Source of the DNA: a virus
Virus record (IMG/VR): IMGVR_UViG_3300044998_000332
Location: 1-29,108 of that record
Reading direction: 5' to 3' (one strand)
DNA length: 29,108 nt
Of this stretch, positions 1-9,049 are shown piece after piece. The position numbers were made by a program, and so were the translations under genes. The notes under the pieces were generated by a model that had not been told where the DNA came from, made no database searches, and saw only the letters and a list, made by a program, of their open reading frames with translations. Position 1 is the stretch's first letter. Every line of letters starts with the position of its first letter.

Positions 1-256
1 AAAAACATATCTACCCATTCCTGCGCAGATGGAGCCACCGCCGCCCATGCGCCCGTGGGAAGGTGCAGAGATGCAAGACCAGGAAACACTCTACCGCCGC
101 CCCCGCTGGCGTGGTGCAGAGATGCAAAAAAAAACATATCTACCCATTCCTGCGCAGATGGAGCCACCGCCGCCCATGCGCCCGTGGGAAGGTGCAGAGA
201 TGCAAGACCAGGAAACACTCTACCGCCGCCCCCGCTGGCGTGGTGCAGAGATGCAA
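1..256 (+). repeat. Perfect 129-bp tandem repeat, two copies
   Basis: Positions 1-127 are identical base for base to 130-256 (period 129 nt, 43 codons, so the frame is kept). The array reaches the window edge, so more copies may exist outside. Perfect identity, including third codon positions, implies either very recent expansion or an assembly artefact at a contig end. Confidence 0.95.
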
Positions 257-358
257 GACCAAGCTCCCCTCTATCAGCCGCCGCGCCGCGAGATATTCCC
301 GTGGGACGTAGACAAGTATCGCCAACAGGGTATCGCTCCGTACGACCTGTGGAGATAA
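2..358 (+). CDS. 3' end of a repeat-rich virion-type protein (5' truncated by window edge)
   Basis: An open frame enters from the left edge and stops at TAA 356-358, giving 118 readable residues. The sequence is rich in Pro, Met, Arg and Trp and is built from repeats of 43 residues containing PPPPMRPWEGAEMQ and ETLYRRPRWRGAEMQ. Within each unit the GAEMQDQxxLY motif recurs at about 21-22 residues. The tail after the repeats (REIFPWDVDKYRQQ) is unique. An ATG at 29 falls inside the repeat and has no Shine-Dalgarno sequence, so it is not a convincing start. The stop is 3 nt before the next gene, so the two are co-transcribed. I do not recognise a family. The likeliest identity is the C-terminus of the gene that leaves the right edge at 29108 (inference from the circular gene order). 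Confidence 0.6.
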   Translation, partial: KTYLPIPAQMEPPPPMRPWEGAEMQDQETLYRRPRWRGAEMQKKTYLPIPAQMEPPPPMRPWEGAEMQDQETLYRRPRWRGAEMQDQAPLYQPPRREIFPWDVDKYRQQGIAPYDLWR

Positions 359-361
359 ACA

Positions 362-3300
362 ATGGCACGCTTTGACCGCATTGAACACGACGATGGAGGT
401 AACAACAGTGGTGGAATTATCGAGCGCCTACGCGCGTGGAAAGAGTCCAAAGAAGCCGCCCAAGGAGGAGGCCAAGGACAAGGCCAAGGACAAGAAGAAG
501 GCCAAGGACAAGCGCGTCCCCTGGCCGCCCAAGAAGTGCGTGGCCCCCAGCCACAGCCTAGCCGTAGCGACATCCTAGATCGGCTGCGCACATGGCGCGA
601 CCAGCAGCGGGACACCCCGCCAACCTGGGGCAATGCCCCGTCCATGCTGGCCCAAGATGACCGTGACGAGCCGACGCAAAGCAACTACACCGGGCCGAGC
701 GTCGGCCTCACCTCGCCGCGTGTGGATACCGGCGTACCGTCACTTGGCAGCAGACGCACGTTTGATCAGCCCCTTGATCTGCCCACCCCCATGCAGCCCC
801 AGCCGCAGGTCATCCCCGACCGATGGCGCGGTATCAACGCACGGTCTCAGGAAGTGGATGCTGGCCCAGCCGAGCATATGCGGCGCGGGGAGATGTTGGG
901 CATTGACCAGCAGGCGCAGGCCTTGGGCGCCACTCTCCCATCATGGGATGAGCTGCGCGACACGGGCAAGCGGGCGTGGGATTGGTACGCTGATCAGCCG
1001 TGGTTCCAGTATGCACAGCAGTCGAGCCAGGAGATCCGCGACCGGCAACGCCAACAGGAACAGGACGCATGGCAGCGGCGCATGGAGCAGCAGCCGGGCC
1101 AAGGCACAGAACCCGTGCAGCCGCGGCCGTCCAGCGTGCCGGGCTATTACATGCCCGAAAGCCAAGTGCGCCAAACCCCAGGGCAGCAGCAGCTACGCGA
1201 CGCCATCTACAGCCGCACGCTGGGCGCCGATGCGCGCATGGTCTACCCGCCCGGCGCAGATGAGCAGTCCGCCGCGGGCAAGCTGGAGATGGGTAGCGAG
1301 CCGCCCGCGGATTGGTTGGGCCGTGCCGGGGCAAATGCGTGGGGCGCGCTCTATCAGATTGATCATCCGTTCCGCACGGTCTACGGCACCCAGCTTCCCG
1401 TGGTCGGCTATTCCGTTGCGCAGATGGTGGCCGCCCTGGGCAACACCATGCGCGGCGTAGATGCGCCCGGTCTCTATCTGCCCAACGCAGCACAAGGAGA
1501 CAAGCTCCAGGTCAGCACGACGTTTAAGCCCAAGACGCCCGCCGAGAATCCGTTTGCGGTCACGTTGGGCAAGTATGACCAGGGGCGCCAGTTGGCCGAG
1601 GAGTTGGAATCCAAGGGCTACCCCGCCGCCAAACTTGCGCTGATCAACGAGTTCTCCGGCCCGGATGCCGTGCTGCGCACACTGTCAGACATGCCGACGC
1701 AAACCCAGCGCGCCGCACAGTTGGAGGAATCAGCCCAAGCAATCCTCCAGGTTGACCCGTACCTGGCAGCGCAGCAGATGGCAGAGGCAAAGCGGATCCG
1801 CGAGATGACGCCGGTGCAGATGGTTGACGACAACATGAACATTGTTGCCGAGCTTGCCTGGGGCATCCTCTCGCCTGACCCCATCTTTGACGGAGCCGGT
1901 GCTGTGCTGAAACTGCTGCGCCTGACCCCGGAAGCGCGTGCGGTTGGCAAGGTCACGGACGCCCTTAGTCTGGTGCCTGAACAAATCCAGCGCAATCTAT
2001 CCACCGCCGTTAGCCAGCAAAAGGGGCTGATCAACAAGCTCACCAGCGGCGCCACCGACGCCAGCGCCTACTACCGGGAACTGACCCAGCCGTGGATGGG
2101 GACGGGCGAGCGCATCAGTGAGGGGGTGGGATTCTTTGCCCGCACGCCCAACAGCCGGGCTGCCCAAGACACAGAGGCATTGTGGGGCGGTCTTGTGTCG
2201 TTGACGCGCAGCCTAGGCACAGACAAGGCCGACATCCGCGCCGTGCTGGACGCGCTTGCCACCGACCCACGCCGGTTGGTTGACGGCGTGAAACTCAGCG
2301 GGCAAGCGCTTGACCTCGTGCGCGGCGGTGATGGGCTGGTGCGGTGGGACCCAAACCTGGTGGGCAACAACCAGTTTGCGCGCCGTCTCCCCATCATGGC
2401 TGCCGTGCGTGAGGAGATCGTGAACCTGCCCAGCCTCAAGGGGGATGGTCCGTTAGACAACCCTACGCGCTTTTATGCCGAGTTGTACACCAGCCTCTAC
2501 AACGCCAGTCTGAAACTGAACGGGGCGAAGGGGCCAGCCGTCAACCTGGCGGGCATTGCCAAGATTGATGTGCAACGCATTGACAACACCAGCGGGCGCC
2601 TGGTGTTCTTGGATGCAGACGACAAGGTGATTCGCCAAGGGGATGCAATGCCCATCCTCGACGCGCAGAAGAACGCCGACACGCTACGCAAGCAGATGGG
2701 AGACACCGAAGGCAAGGGGGTCATGGACTACATCTCCCTGCCGGTGGACATCCAGCGCGCCGTCATGTCTGATCTGTGGTTGGCCTTGCGCCCAGGCAAC
2801 TGGATTCGCAACGCCATGTCTGCCACCTACATGCTGGTCTCCAACAACGCCTACACGCTCACCAAGTTTGATGACATTGTGAGGGATGTGGCCGGCAAGT
2901 TCGGCGGCGTGGTGCCTAACTCGCGCCTGTTCACCGCCGACACGGGCCTGGAAATGAGCCAAGCCGCCAAGGGTGCAGGGGGGGAAGTAGGCACAAGCAG
3001 CGGGGCCATCGGCTGGATTGCCAAGCGGCTGACCGGCACCGCCGACAACCCCGTCACCCGCGCTATGAATACGGCATACAGCATCCCCTATGGCAAGACT
3101 GAAATTCCGTTGGGGAGCGCCGCCATCCCCGTAGGCGAACAGGCATTCTACGCACGGGCATGGTATGTGCCGTTCCGCCGCGCGCTGGAGCAGGACTTCA
3201 CCGGGCGCGTGGTAACGATGGTGGGCGAGATGGCCGAGCGCATGGGCATTGACCCGGACACGGCGCGCGTGGTGCAGCGTGAGGTGGTGCGGGCCGGGAT

Positions 3301-6300
3301 GGAAGGCAACGGTGAGGCCATCGCCCAAGCCATGCGCAAGCTGGCGACCAGTGACACCATGCCCAACGTGCTGCGCGACCTGGGCGTGAACGATGAGATT
3401 CTCCCTCTCGAACAGTACGCCAAGCTCAACGAGCTGCTGGCCGAGGCTGTGCCGGACACGCTGGGCAATCTTGCACCCCGCATCAAGCAGGTATTCCAGG
3501 ACGCCCGCACCCATTGGTCTGATGTGATGTCGGACGCGCCGCCCCAGCCCGGAACCTATGAGTCCATGCTGGACGAAGGGGCGGATGAGGCCGTGTGGTT
3601 GGCGAGTGAGTTGGATGTAGCCGCCAAGCGCGCTGGCACCTTGACCCCTGAAGTGAAAGCGCAGAACGCACAAGCAGCCAAGGCTTGGCACGACGCTCTG
3701 AGCCAAGCCACCACCAGCCTGGCCGGGGAACTCAAGGCCGCGCCCAACACGCCCGCGACCTGGAACGTCGCCATTGATTACTGGTTCGACATCTACGCCG
3801 CCCGTGCCGACGCGCGCAAGATGGTGGACGAGGCGCGCCGCACCGCACGCGCGGGTGGTCTGGAATGGCCCGCCTATTTTGACCAGGTGCGCAAGGCCTA
3901 CGGCGACATGGCCGTATCTTTTGGCGAGACCAGCACCAAGTACCGCAGCGCGCTCATGGATGCAAGCGCGGGCAATGCGTACAAACCAAAGCACCGTTGG
4001 GGCGACGTGCTGGAACGCTACATCCAATTCGACAAAGACAAGCTCCAGGAACTGCGCGCGCAGGTGCTTGGCGCAGGCAGCAAGGTAGCCGACGACATTT
4101 TTGACGAGATGTTGTTCTACAGTCGGCGCATGACGGAGAACAGCCTGGCCGAAGTCTTTGAGGCATTCCGGCGCTATCCCTCGCTGGAGAGCTATGACCG
4201 CATGGCGGCCGCCATGTTGCAGACAGAACGCATCGGCGCTGCCGCGGCCAAAGCCACCGATCTGCTGCGCCAACAGGCATTGACGGGCGCCATGAGTTGG
4301 CCTGACTTCTATCGGCAAACGAGCAAGATTTGGGCCGATGCCTTTGATGAGCAATCCCTCTATCACAAGGGGCTGGTCTACCACGTCGTCATGAACGGGC
4401 TTGCCAATGAAGTCGGCCAGCATTTGACGTGGACGGAACCGGGCAGCGGCACACAATGGCGGTTGCGCGGGCCGGGCAACACTGAGGGGAAGTGGGCCGC
4501 CGAGAACGTGGACAACGGCGATGTGGTAGAGGACTTCACGCCAGGGGATGGGACTACCCCGTGGACTGCCCCCCAACAAGTGGTGGACGACTACGCCCGC
4601 ATCATGCCCCAGGTGGAAGCCGAAGCCGACGACGTGATCCGCCAGGTGGCCCGCGCAGCATGGGCGCGTCAACACGGCATGACATCCACGGTGCAGGGCG
4701 ATTACACTTTCTCGCCCATCGGCGCACCCATGCCGCGCGTCCGTGGTGCGGATGACCTGCCCCCGCCTGCCGACCTGCCTCCCGATCCTGAGCCGCGTGG
4801 CCCGATTGCGCCGACCCCTGCCGCACCTGCCGCAACGCCGGAAACCATCATTGCCAAGTCCAAGTCATTCGCCAAGATGAGCGCGAGTGAGATCGTCGCC
4901 TCGGTTGAGGATGAGTTGCGCGCCGCTGGCTTTAACGATGCGGAGATTGACGCGCTGCGGAAGTCTGATCGCAACAGCGTGCTGGACATTGTGGAAGGTA
5001 TCCGCGACGAGACCCCGGAGGAAGTCGGGGGGCCGCGGATGTACGACCGTGACGCCTATGTCGCGGCGGCGGTGGAGTCTAGTCCCCTGGTTCAGGCGGC
5101 GCGCGCATCCGCAGACGAGTCGGTGGTGGAGGCTACGGAAGATTTGGTGGCGGCGCGCGCAGAAGCGATGTATGATGGTATTGTGGACACCCCGCCCGCG
5201 CCCACGACGAAGTTGGACGACAACCTGACGGCGCTGCATGGCGGGCTGGGGCTGACGGGCATTGACCCTGCCATCATGGAAAAACTGACGCAGGGGTGGA
5301 AGCCGTTTGCCCGCGCCATGTCGGGGCTGCTGGGGGATGGGCGCCGCACCCGCCAAGTGGCGGCCCCGCAGATGGGCGATCTGGCCTATCACTCCATCAA
5401 CAACCTGGACGTGCTGGAACGGCGCATCCTGGATGACCTGCCGCGCCTGACCATGCCGCGCCCCAACACCATGAACCGGGCGCAGCGCATGGCCCTGATG
5501 GATATGGCGCCCAAGGTGCAAGGCGAGTATGGGAAAAGCCTGGAAGTTGCCCGGCGCATCGGGGATGAGATGGGCAACCATACCATGCTGGACTTTGGCG
5601 ACCGGCGCAACTTTGACACCACGATGGCCCTACTGTTCCCCTATCACTACTTCTGGAGCCGGATGCCCAGCCGCGCGCTGATGGCCGCCTTGCAGAAACC
5701 TGGCTTGGTCAAGCGGGCCTATGAGATCAAGGACGCCATCCGCCGTGAGAATGAACGGGAGCAGATGCCCCAGAAGTTCGAGGGGACTGCGCCCATGCCT
5801 AACACAAACTGGCGGATGGGGGGGGACACGCTGCTTGACGTGGTGATCCCCGGCATGATGTACATGAGCGTCAACCCGTTCATTGAGACCGAGGGCGCCG
5901 AGGGGCTTGACCTGTGGGTGAAGAACGTGCAGAAGTTCAGCCTTGGGCTTGGCCCCATGCAGCAGGTGATGTATGACCTGGCGCGAGACGGCAAGCTGGA
6001 TGGCTATGCTACGCTCAATGACTTCCTGCCCATCCCGCCGCAGTCGGTACGCCAAGCCATCACGGGCGAGATGGGACGCACCGACCAGGCCATGAACCCG
6101 ATCAAGGTTGCCGAGTTTGACCCGTGGCGCGCACGCACAACCGCCGCCGTCATCGGCCAAGAACGCGGCATTGACCCGACCGTGGTGCAGGACGCCCAGC
6201 AGATCATCAACAACCAGGCGCGCGGGCTGCCCATCGCCAACGGTATCAAGGGTGGTGATCTCAACGCTGCCCAGAACCTCGCCGCCGAAGCGGTGCGCCG

Positions 6301-8854
6301 GGCTGCCCAAGAACGGCTGATGAGTCGCGGCATTTCCTTTGCGACCGGCGTGCCAGCCTACCGCTACGCGCCGGCGGATCGTGACCTGCGCGCCATCTCC
6401 AACGACTACCGCACGCTGGCGTATCCGGCGAACCCGATGGGCAGCCGCGCCGCACTCAACGCCCACATCGCCGCCAACCCCATGTTGTCGGCATGGTGGA
6501 CGCGCACGGAGGAGGGAGACGCGCCGGGCCAGTCGGCACAGCGCAGCCGCCGCTATGAGGAGCAGCAGGCAGTCTACGCCCGCCAAGCCGAGGCGGTGGA
6601 CGCCCTGTTGCGGGCCAACCCCAACGCATCCGCCAAGGAAGTGCGGGCCGTCAAAGACCAGTTCCAGCCGGAGCTAGACGCCATCAACGAGAAGTACGCC
6701 CTGGAGAGCCGCGACCCCAGCGCCTATGGACTTAGCCCGCGGGAGCAGGCGCAGCGCCAAGTGGAAGCCATCCTGCGCCATGAGCCGGAGGGCAAACCGC
6801 AGTTCCCTGGGGAGGAGTCCACGCCGGAGGAGAAGCGCCTCTACTATGCGGAGATGGCCGACTGGAACAAGAAGCGCATCCTCGCCATTGACGCGCAGCT
6901 GCGCGCCCTGGCAGGCAAGGGCGGCCCGCCCGACAACGTAACAGGCGAGGCGCGGGGCATGGTGGCCGGTCAGTATACGTCTGACCTGGTGCGGCGCTAT
7001 GAGAACCGCTACGCATCCGAGCTTGAGTACCAGTGGTCGGAGCGCATGGCCTTGGCGGGAGAATACAAGGATGCACAGTGGGCGCGGCGCAACGACGACG
7101 TGAAGCTGGCGACAGGGCAAAAGGGGCTTGACCTGTTCATTGCCTACAACGCCATCGACGACGACGCGAAGAAGGCGGAGTTCAAGGCGGCCAACCCGTT
7201 AGTGGGCGCCGCCGTGGAAGCTGCCTACCACCCGGACGAGTACAATGCGGCCGTGCGTTTGTTCGGGGATGACTGGTACATGGTCTACTCCGGCGCTCCC
7301 GAATACCCAGGGGGAGACGCCACCGAACAGGAGATGGAGGCCTACTACACGGCGCGCAACAAGTACCAGCAGGAGAACCCGGACTTCGAGAAGATTCGCC
7401 TGTGGTACAACGGGCGCCCCAAAGCGTCTGATCCTGCGACCGAGGCCGCCATTGCCAAGCTGGGCTACTTCCCGCGCGACTATGGCAAGGACTACGCTGC
7501 GGTGATGACCTGGCTGCCGGAGGAAACGTTCCAGTGGCGCATCGAATTGAACGCAGCCTACGACCAGAGTGACGACATCGGGCGCCGGTGGATTCGCAGC
7601 AACCCGGACAAGTGGATGTACATCAAGGCCTACCAGGAATGGTACAAGGAGCTTGGCGAGCAATCCACCTACCCCATGCCCGCCCAGCAAGCGGAGGCGC
7701 AACCGCCGCTGCCGGGGCAGTATCAGGGGCCGCGGCCGATGGGGAGCGACATGCAGCCCATGGGCGGCGTGCCGGGGCAACCGCCCGCGTGGAACCGGCC
7801 CGTGGGCAATGATGCGCCGCGCCAGTTCACCAGCATGTTGGGCTACACGCCGGACGCCATGCGCCAGCCCCAGCAGGCAGTCACGCCCGCTGCGCAATCT
7901 CCCTTGGGGCGGATGGCACAGCCGCCGGCCGCGCCGACCCCGCCCGCCGCAGGGGGCAACCAGGGGATCGCGATGGAGTACGCCATGCGCGACCCCAAGT
8001 TTGCCCAGGGCCAGGCCAACGAAGCGGAGTGGCAGGCCCGCCGTGCTGACGTGGGCGCCCGATTTGGGCCGGAGACGGCAAGCCTGTACGATTCCTACCT
8101 TGCGCTGCCCAAAGGCACAGCACGGGCGGAATTTAAGGCACAGCACCCGCAACTGCGCGCCGTCTCGCTGGCGGTGTGGAACGCGCCACAGTATGACTAC
8201 TTGGTGTCCACCTATGGACAAGAGGCGGTCATGGTGTGGGCGCGCACGCCCGCATGGTCTGATACCAGTCAGGCGCGTGCGGCGCGGTCGGCCTACTATG
8301 ACCTGCACCCGGAAGCGTTTGAGATCAACGCGTGGCTGTATGGGCGACCTGGCGGGGACGAGGGAGGCGGCGAGGACGAGACAACGTTCTCCTACAACTT
8401 TGGCGCAGACTACGAGCAGGCGCAGGAGTTGTTTGGTGCAGACATCTGGAACGTGGTCGCCAATTACAAGCGGGGCTGGGACAAGGGGGCAAAGGCTGCC
8501 TACTTTGATCAGAACCCGCAACTGTCCGACTTCTTTGATTGGTGGTATGGCAACCTGGAAGACCAAGTAGCAGTCGCCACCAACCGCAGCACCAGCGGCT
8601 ACGGGCGCGGGTATGGAAGCTATGGCGGTGGCGGCGGCTATCGTGGCGGCTATGGCGGTGGCGGCGGTGGTGGCGGTGGCACCCCTGGGCGAGTGAACGT
8701 GCGCATTGACCCGCGCTACATGGATCGCCGCCTGTGGCCGGAGCTTGGTCGACTGCAAGCCTGGCGGCCCATGCAGCAAGACTACGCCGCCCAGCGCAAT
8801 GCGCCCGACATCGGCCCGGAAAAGCTGCGGCGCTGGCGCAATAACTACAACTAG
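362..8854 (+). CDS. Giant 2830-aa virion-associated protein (putative internal/DNA-ejection protein)
   Basis: ATG at 362 follows GGAG with good spacing; the stop is at 8854. Visible order: an N-terminal Gln/Pro/Gly-rich low-complexity region (about residues 1-280) carrying two similar helices, IIERLRAWKES and ILDRLRTWRDQ. Next comes a long helical region with LRPGNWIRNAMSATYM near residue 810, a Pro-rich linker (about 1455-1495), and a second helical region with FPYHYFWSRMPSRALM near 1760. The C-terminus (about 2255-2740) has about six degenerate units ending in an NP/HP-x-L/F and W-Y-G pattern, then a Gly/Tyr-rich stretch (about 2745-2775). I see no catalytic motif. It takes nearly 30 percent of the window and lies between the portal and scaffold modules. 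Given the lack of tail-tube and tape-measure genes, an internal or ejection protein is my inference; the RPGNxxRN-type segment recalls large polyvalent phage proteins. The product could be processed proteolytically. Confidence 0.6.
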   Translation: MARFDRIEHDDGGNNSGGIIERLRAWKESKEAAQGGGQGQGQGQEEGQGQARPLAAQEVRGPQPQPSRSDILDRLRTWRDQQRDTPPTWGNAPSMLAQDDRDEPTQSNYTGPSVGLTSPRVDTGVPSLGSRRTFDQPLDLPTPMQPQPQVIPDRWRGINARSQEVDAGPAEHMRRGEMLGIDQQAQALGATLPSWDELRDTGKRAWDWYADQPWFQYAQQSSQEIRDRQRQQEQDAWQRRMEQQPGQGTEPVQPRPSSVPGYYMPESQVRQTPGQQQLRDAIYSRTLGADARMVYPPGADEQSAAGKLEMGSEPPADWLGRAGANAWGALYQIDHPFRTVYGTQLPVVGYSVAQMVAALGNTMRGVDAPGLYLPNAAQGDKLQVSTTFKPKTPAENPFAVTLGKYDQGRQLAEELESKGYPAAKLALINEFSGPDAVLRTLSDMPTQTQRAAQLEESAQAILQVDPYLAAQQMAEAKRIREMTPVQMVDDNMNIVAELAWGILSPDPIFDGAGAVLKLLRLTPEARAVGKVTDALSLVPEQIQRNLSTAVSQQKGLINKLTSGATDASAYYRELTQPWMGTGERISEGVGFFARTPNSRAAQDTEALWGGLVSLTRSLGTDKADIRAVLDALATDPRRLVDGVKLSGQALDLVRGGDGLVRWDPNLVGNNQFARRLPIMAAVREEIVNLPSLKGDGPLDNPTRFYAELYTSLYNASLKLNGAKGPAVNLAGIAKIDVQRIDNTSGRLVFLDADDKVIRQGDAMPILDAQKNADTLRKQMGDTEGKGVMDYISLPVDIQRAVMSDLWLALRPGNWIRNAMSATYMLVSNNAYTLTKFDDIVRDVAGKFGGVVPNSRLFTADTGLEMSQAAKGAGGEVGTSSGAIGWIAKRLTGTADNPVTRAMNTAYSIPYGKTEIPLGSAAIPVGEQAFYARAWYVPFRRALEQDFTGRVVTMVGEMAERMGIDPDTARVVQREVVRAGMEGNGEAIAQAMRKLATSDTMPNVLRDLGVNDEILPLEQYAKLNELLAEAVPDTLGNLAPRIKQVFQDARTHWSDVMSDAPPQPGTYESMLDEGADEAVWLASELDVAAKRAGTLTPEVKAQNAQAAKAWHDALSQATTSLAGELKAAPNTPATWNVAIDYWFDIYAARADARKMVDEARRTARAGGLEWPAYFDQVRKAYGDMAVSFGETSTKYRSALMDASAGNAYKPKHRWGDVLERYIQFDKDKLQELRAQVLGAGSKVADDIFDEMLFYSRRMTENSLAEVFEAFRRYPSLESYDRMAAAMLQTERIGAAAAKATDLLRQQALTGAMSWPDFYRQTSKIWADAFDEQSLYHKGLVYHVVMNGLANEVGQHLTWTEPGSGTQWRLRGPGNTEGKWAAENVDNGDVVEDFTPGDGTTPWTAPQQVVDDYARIMPQVEAEADDVIRQVARAAWARQHGMTSTVQGDYTFSPIGAPMPRVRGADDLPPPADLPPDPEPRGPIAPTPAAPAATPETIIAKSKSFAKMSASEIVASVEDELRAAGFNDAEIDALRKSDRNSVLDIVEGIRDETPEEVGGPRMYDRDAYVAAAVESSPLVQAARASADESVVEATEDLVAARAEAMYDGIVDTPPAPTTKLDDNLTALHGGLGLTGIDPAIMEKLTQGWKPFARAMSGLLGDGRRTRQVAAPQMGDLAYHSINNLDVLERRILDDLPRLTMPRPNTMNRAQRMALMDMAPKVQGEYGKSLEVARRIGDEMGNHTMLDFGDRRNFDTTMALLFPYHYFWSRMPSRALMAALQKPGLVKRAYEIKDAIRRENEREQMPQKFEGTAPMPNTNWRMGGDTLLDVVIPGMMYMSVNPFIETEGAEGLDLWVKNVQKFSLGLGPMQQVMYDLARDGKLDGYATLNDFLPIPPQSVRQAITGEMGRTDQAMNPIKVAEFDPWRARTTAAVIGQERGIDPTVVQDAQQIINNQARGLPIANGIKGGDLNAAQNLAAEAVRRAAQERLMSRGISFATGVPAYRYAPADRDLRAISNDYRTLAYPANPMGSRAALNAHIAANPMLSAWWTRTEEGDAPGQSAQRSRRYEEQQAVYARQAEAVDALLRANPNASAKEVRAVKDQFQPELDAINEKYALESRDPSAYGLSPREQAQRQVEAILRHEPEGKPQFPGEESTPEEKRLYYAEMADWNKKRILAIDAQLRALAGKGGPPDNVTGEARGMVAGQYTSDLVRRYENRYASELEYQWSERMALAGEYKDAQWARRNDDVKLATGQKGLDLFIAYNAIDDDAKKAEFKAANPLVGAAVEAAYHPDEYNAAVRLFGDDWYMVYSGAPEYPGGDATEQEMEAYYTARNKYQQENPDFEKIRLWYNGRPKASDPATEAAIAKLGYFPRDYGKDYAAVMTWLPEETFQWRIELNAAYDQSDDIGRRWIRSNPDKWMYIKAYQEWYKELGEQSTYPMPAQQAEAQPPLPGQYQGPRPMGSDMQPMGGVPGQPPAWNRPVGNDAPRQFTSMLGYTPDAMRQPQQAVTPAAQSPLGRMAQPPAAPTPPAAGGNQGIAMEYAMRDPKFAQGQANEAEWQARRADVGARFGPETASLYDSYLALPKGTARAEFKAQHPQLRAVSLAVWNAPQYDYLVSTYGQEAVMVWARTPAWSDTSQARAARSAYYDLHPEAFEINAWLYGRPGGDEGGGEDETTFSYNFGADYEQAQELFGADIWNVVANYKRGWDKGAKAAYFDQNPQLSDFFDWWYGNLEDQVAVATNRSTSGYGRGYGSYGGGGGYRGGYGGGGGGGGGTPGRVNVRIDPRYMDRRLWPELGRLQAWRPMQQDYAAQRNAPDIGPEKLRRWRNNYN
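470..511 (+). repeat. Short 12-bp repeat GGCCAAGGACAA, three copies
   Basis: GGCCAAGGACAA occurs at 470-481, 482-493 and 500-511. It encodes an alternating Gly-Gln tract (QGQGQ) in the N-terminal low-complexity part of the giant protein. It is in frame and probably arose by slippage. Confidence 0.85.
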
Positions 8855-8866
8855 GAACTGCGACTA

Positions 8867-8927
8867 TCTACCCCCATCTACCCCCATCTACCCCCAAATA
8901 TACCCCCAAATATACCCCCAATGGGGG
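8867..8927 (+). repeat. Five regularly spaced C5 tracts (G-quadruplex/i-motif-capable) closed by a G5 tract
   Basis: CCCCC runs lie at 8871, 8881, 8891, 8903 and 8915, spaced 10, 10, 12 and 12 nt, in units TACCCCCATC and ATATACCCCCAA. A GGGGG run at 8923-8927 can pair with the last C-run. The opposite strand therefore has five G5 tracts separated by 5-7 nt loops, a textbook quadruplex pattern. The element fills the gap between the stop of the giant gene and the terminator at 8946. Its function is not readable from sequence. Confidence 0.8.
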
Positions 8928-8945
8928 ATTGACAGTCTCGATCTT

Positions 8946-8975
8946 GGGCCAACCGAAAGGTTGGCCCTTTGTTTT
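8946..8975 (+). terminator. Rho-independent terminator after the giant virion gene
   Basis: A perfect 9-bp stem GGGCCAACC / GGTTGGCCC (8946-8954 with 8959-8967) is closed by a GAAA tetraloop and followed by TTTGTTTT. It ends the transcript of the giant gene and immediately precedes the promoter at 8979. Confidence 0.92.
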
Positions 8976-8978
8976 ATG

Positions 8979-9006
8979 TTGCGATTCTGATTTGTGTTGC
9001 TACTCT
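8979..9006 (+). promoter_or_regulatory. Putative late promoter of the capsid operon (TTGCGA-N16-TACTCT)
   Basis: TTGCGA at 8979-8984, a 16-nt spacer and TACTCT at 9001-9006. The -10-like box ends 43 nt before the scaffold ATG. The same architecture occurs at 22067 and 24239, also directly behind terminators, which makes this more than a chance match. It would let scaffold and capsid genes be expressed independently of the giant gene. Confidence 0.6.
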
Positions 9007-9049
9007 GGATGTAGCGTTTGTTGTGCATACACCACAAGGAGAATCTCTG

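Noticed and set aside
2684-4675. 663-codon open frame on the minus strand
   Set aside because: It lies entirely antisense to the giant virion gene, is His/Gly/Arg-rich without domain logic, and has no start signals. GC-rich coding DNA commonly leaves such open antisense frames.
8594-8690. Gly/Tyr-rich stretch as a separate RNA-binding or silk-like domain
   Set aside because: It is low complexity, too short, and followed by ordinary sequence of the same protein; composition alone does not support a function.
7199-8779. 526-codon open frame on the minus strand
   Set aside because: Shadow of the 3' part of the giant gene; composition is low-complexity and unlike a protein family.
8867-8927. 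Possible short CRISPR-like array
   Set aside because: Units are only 10-12 bp with no unique spacers; it is a simple C-tract repeat.
8969-9049. TTG start extending the scaffold protein upstream
   Set aside because: The segment overlaps the terminator T-tract and promoter; ATG 9050 has a proper AAGGAG.
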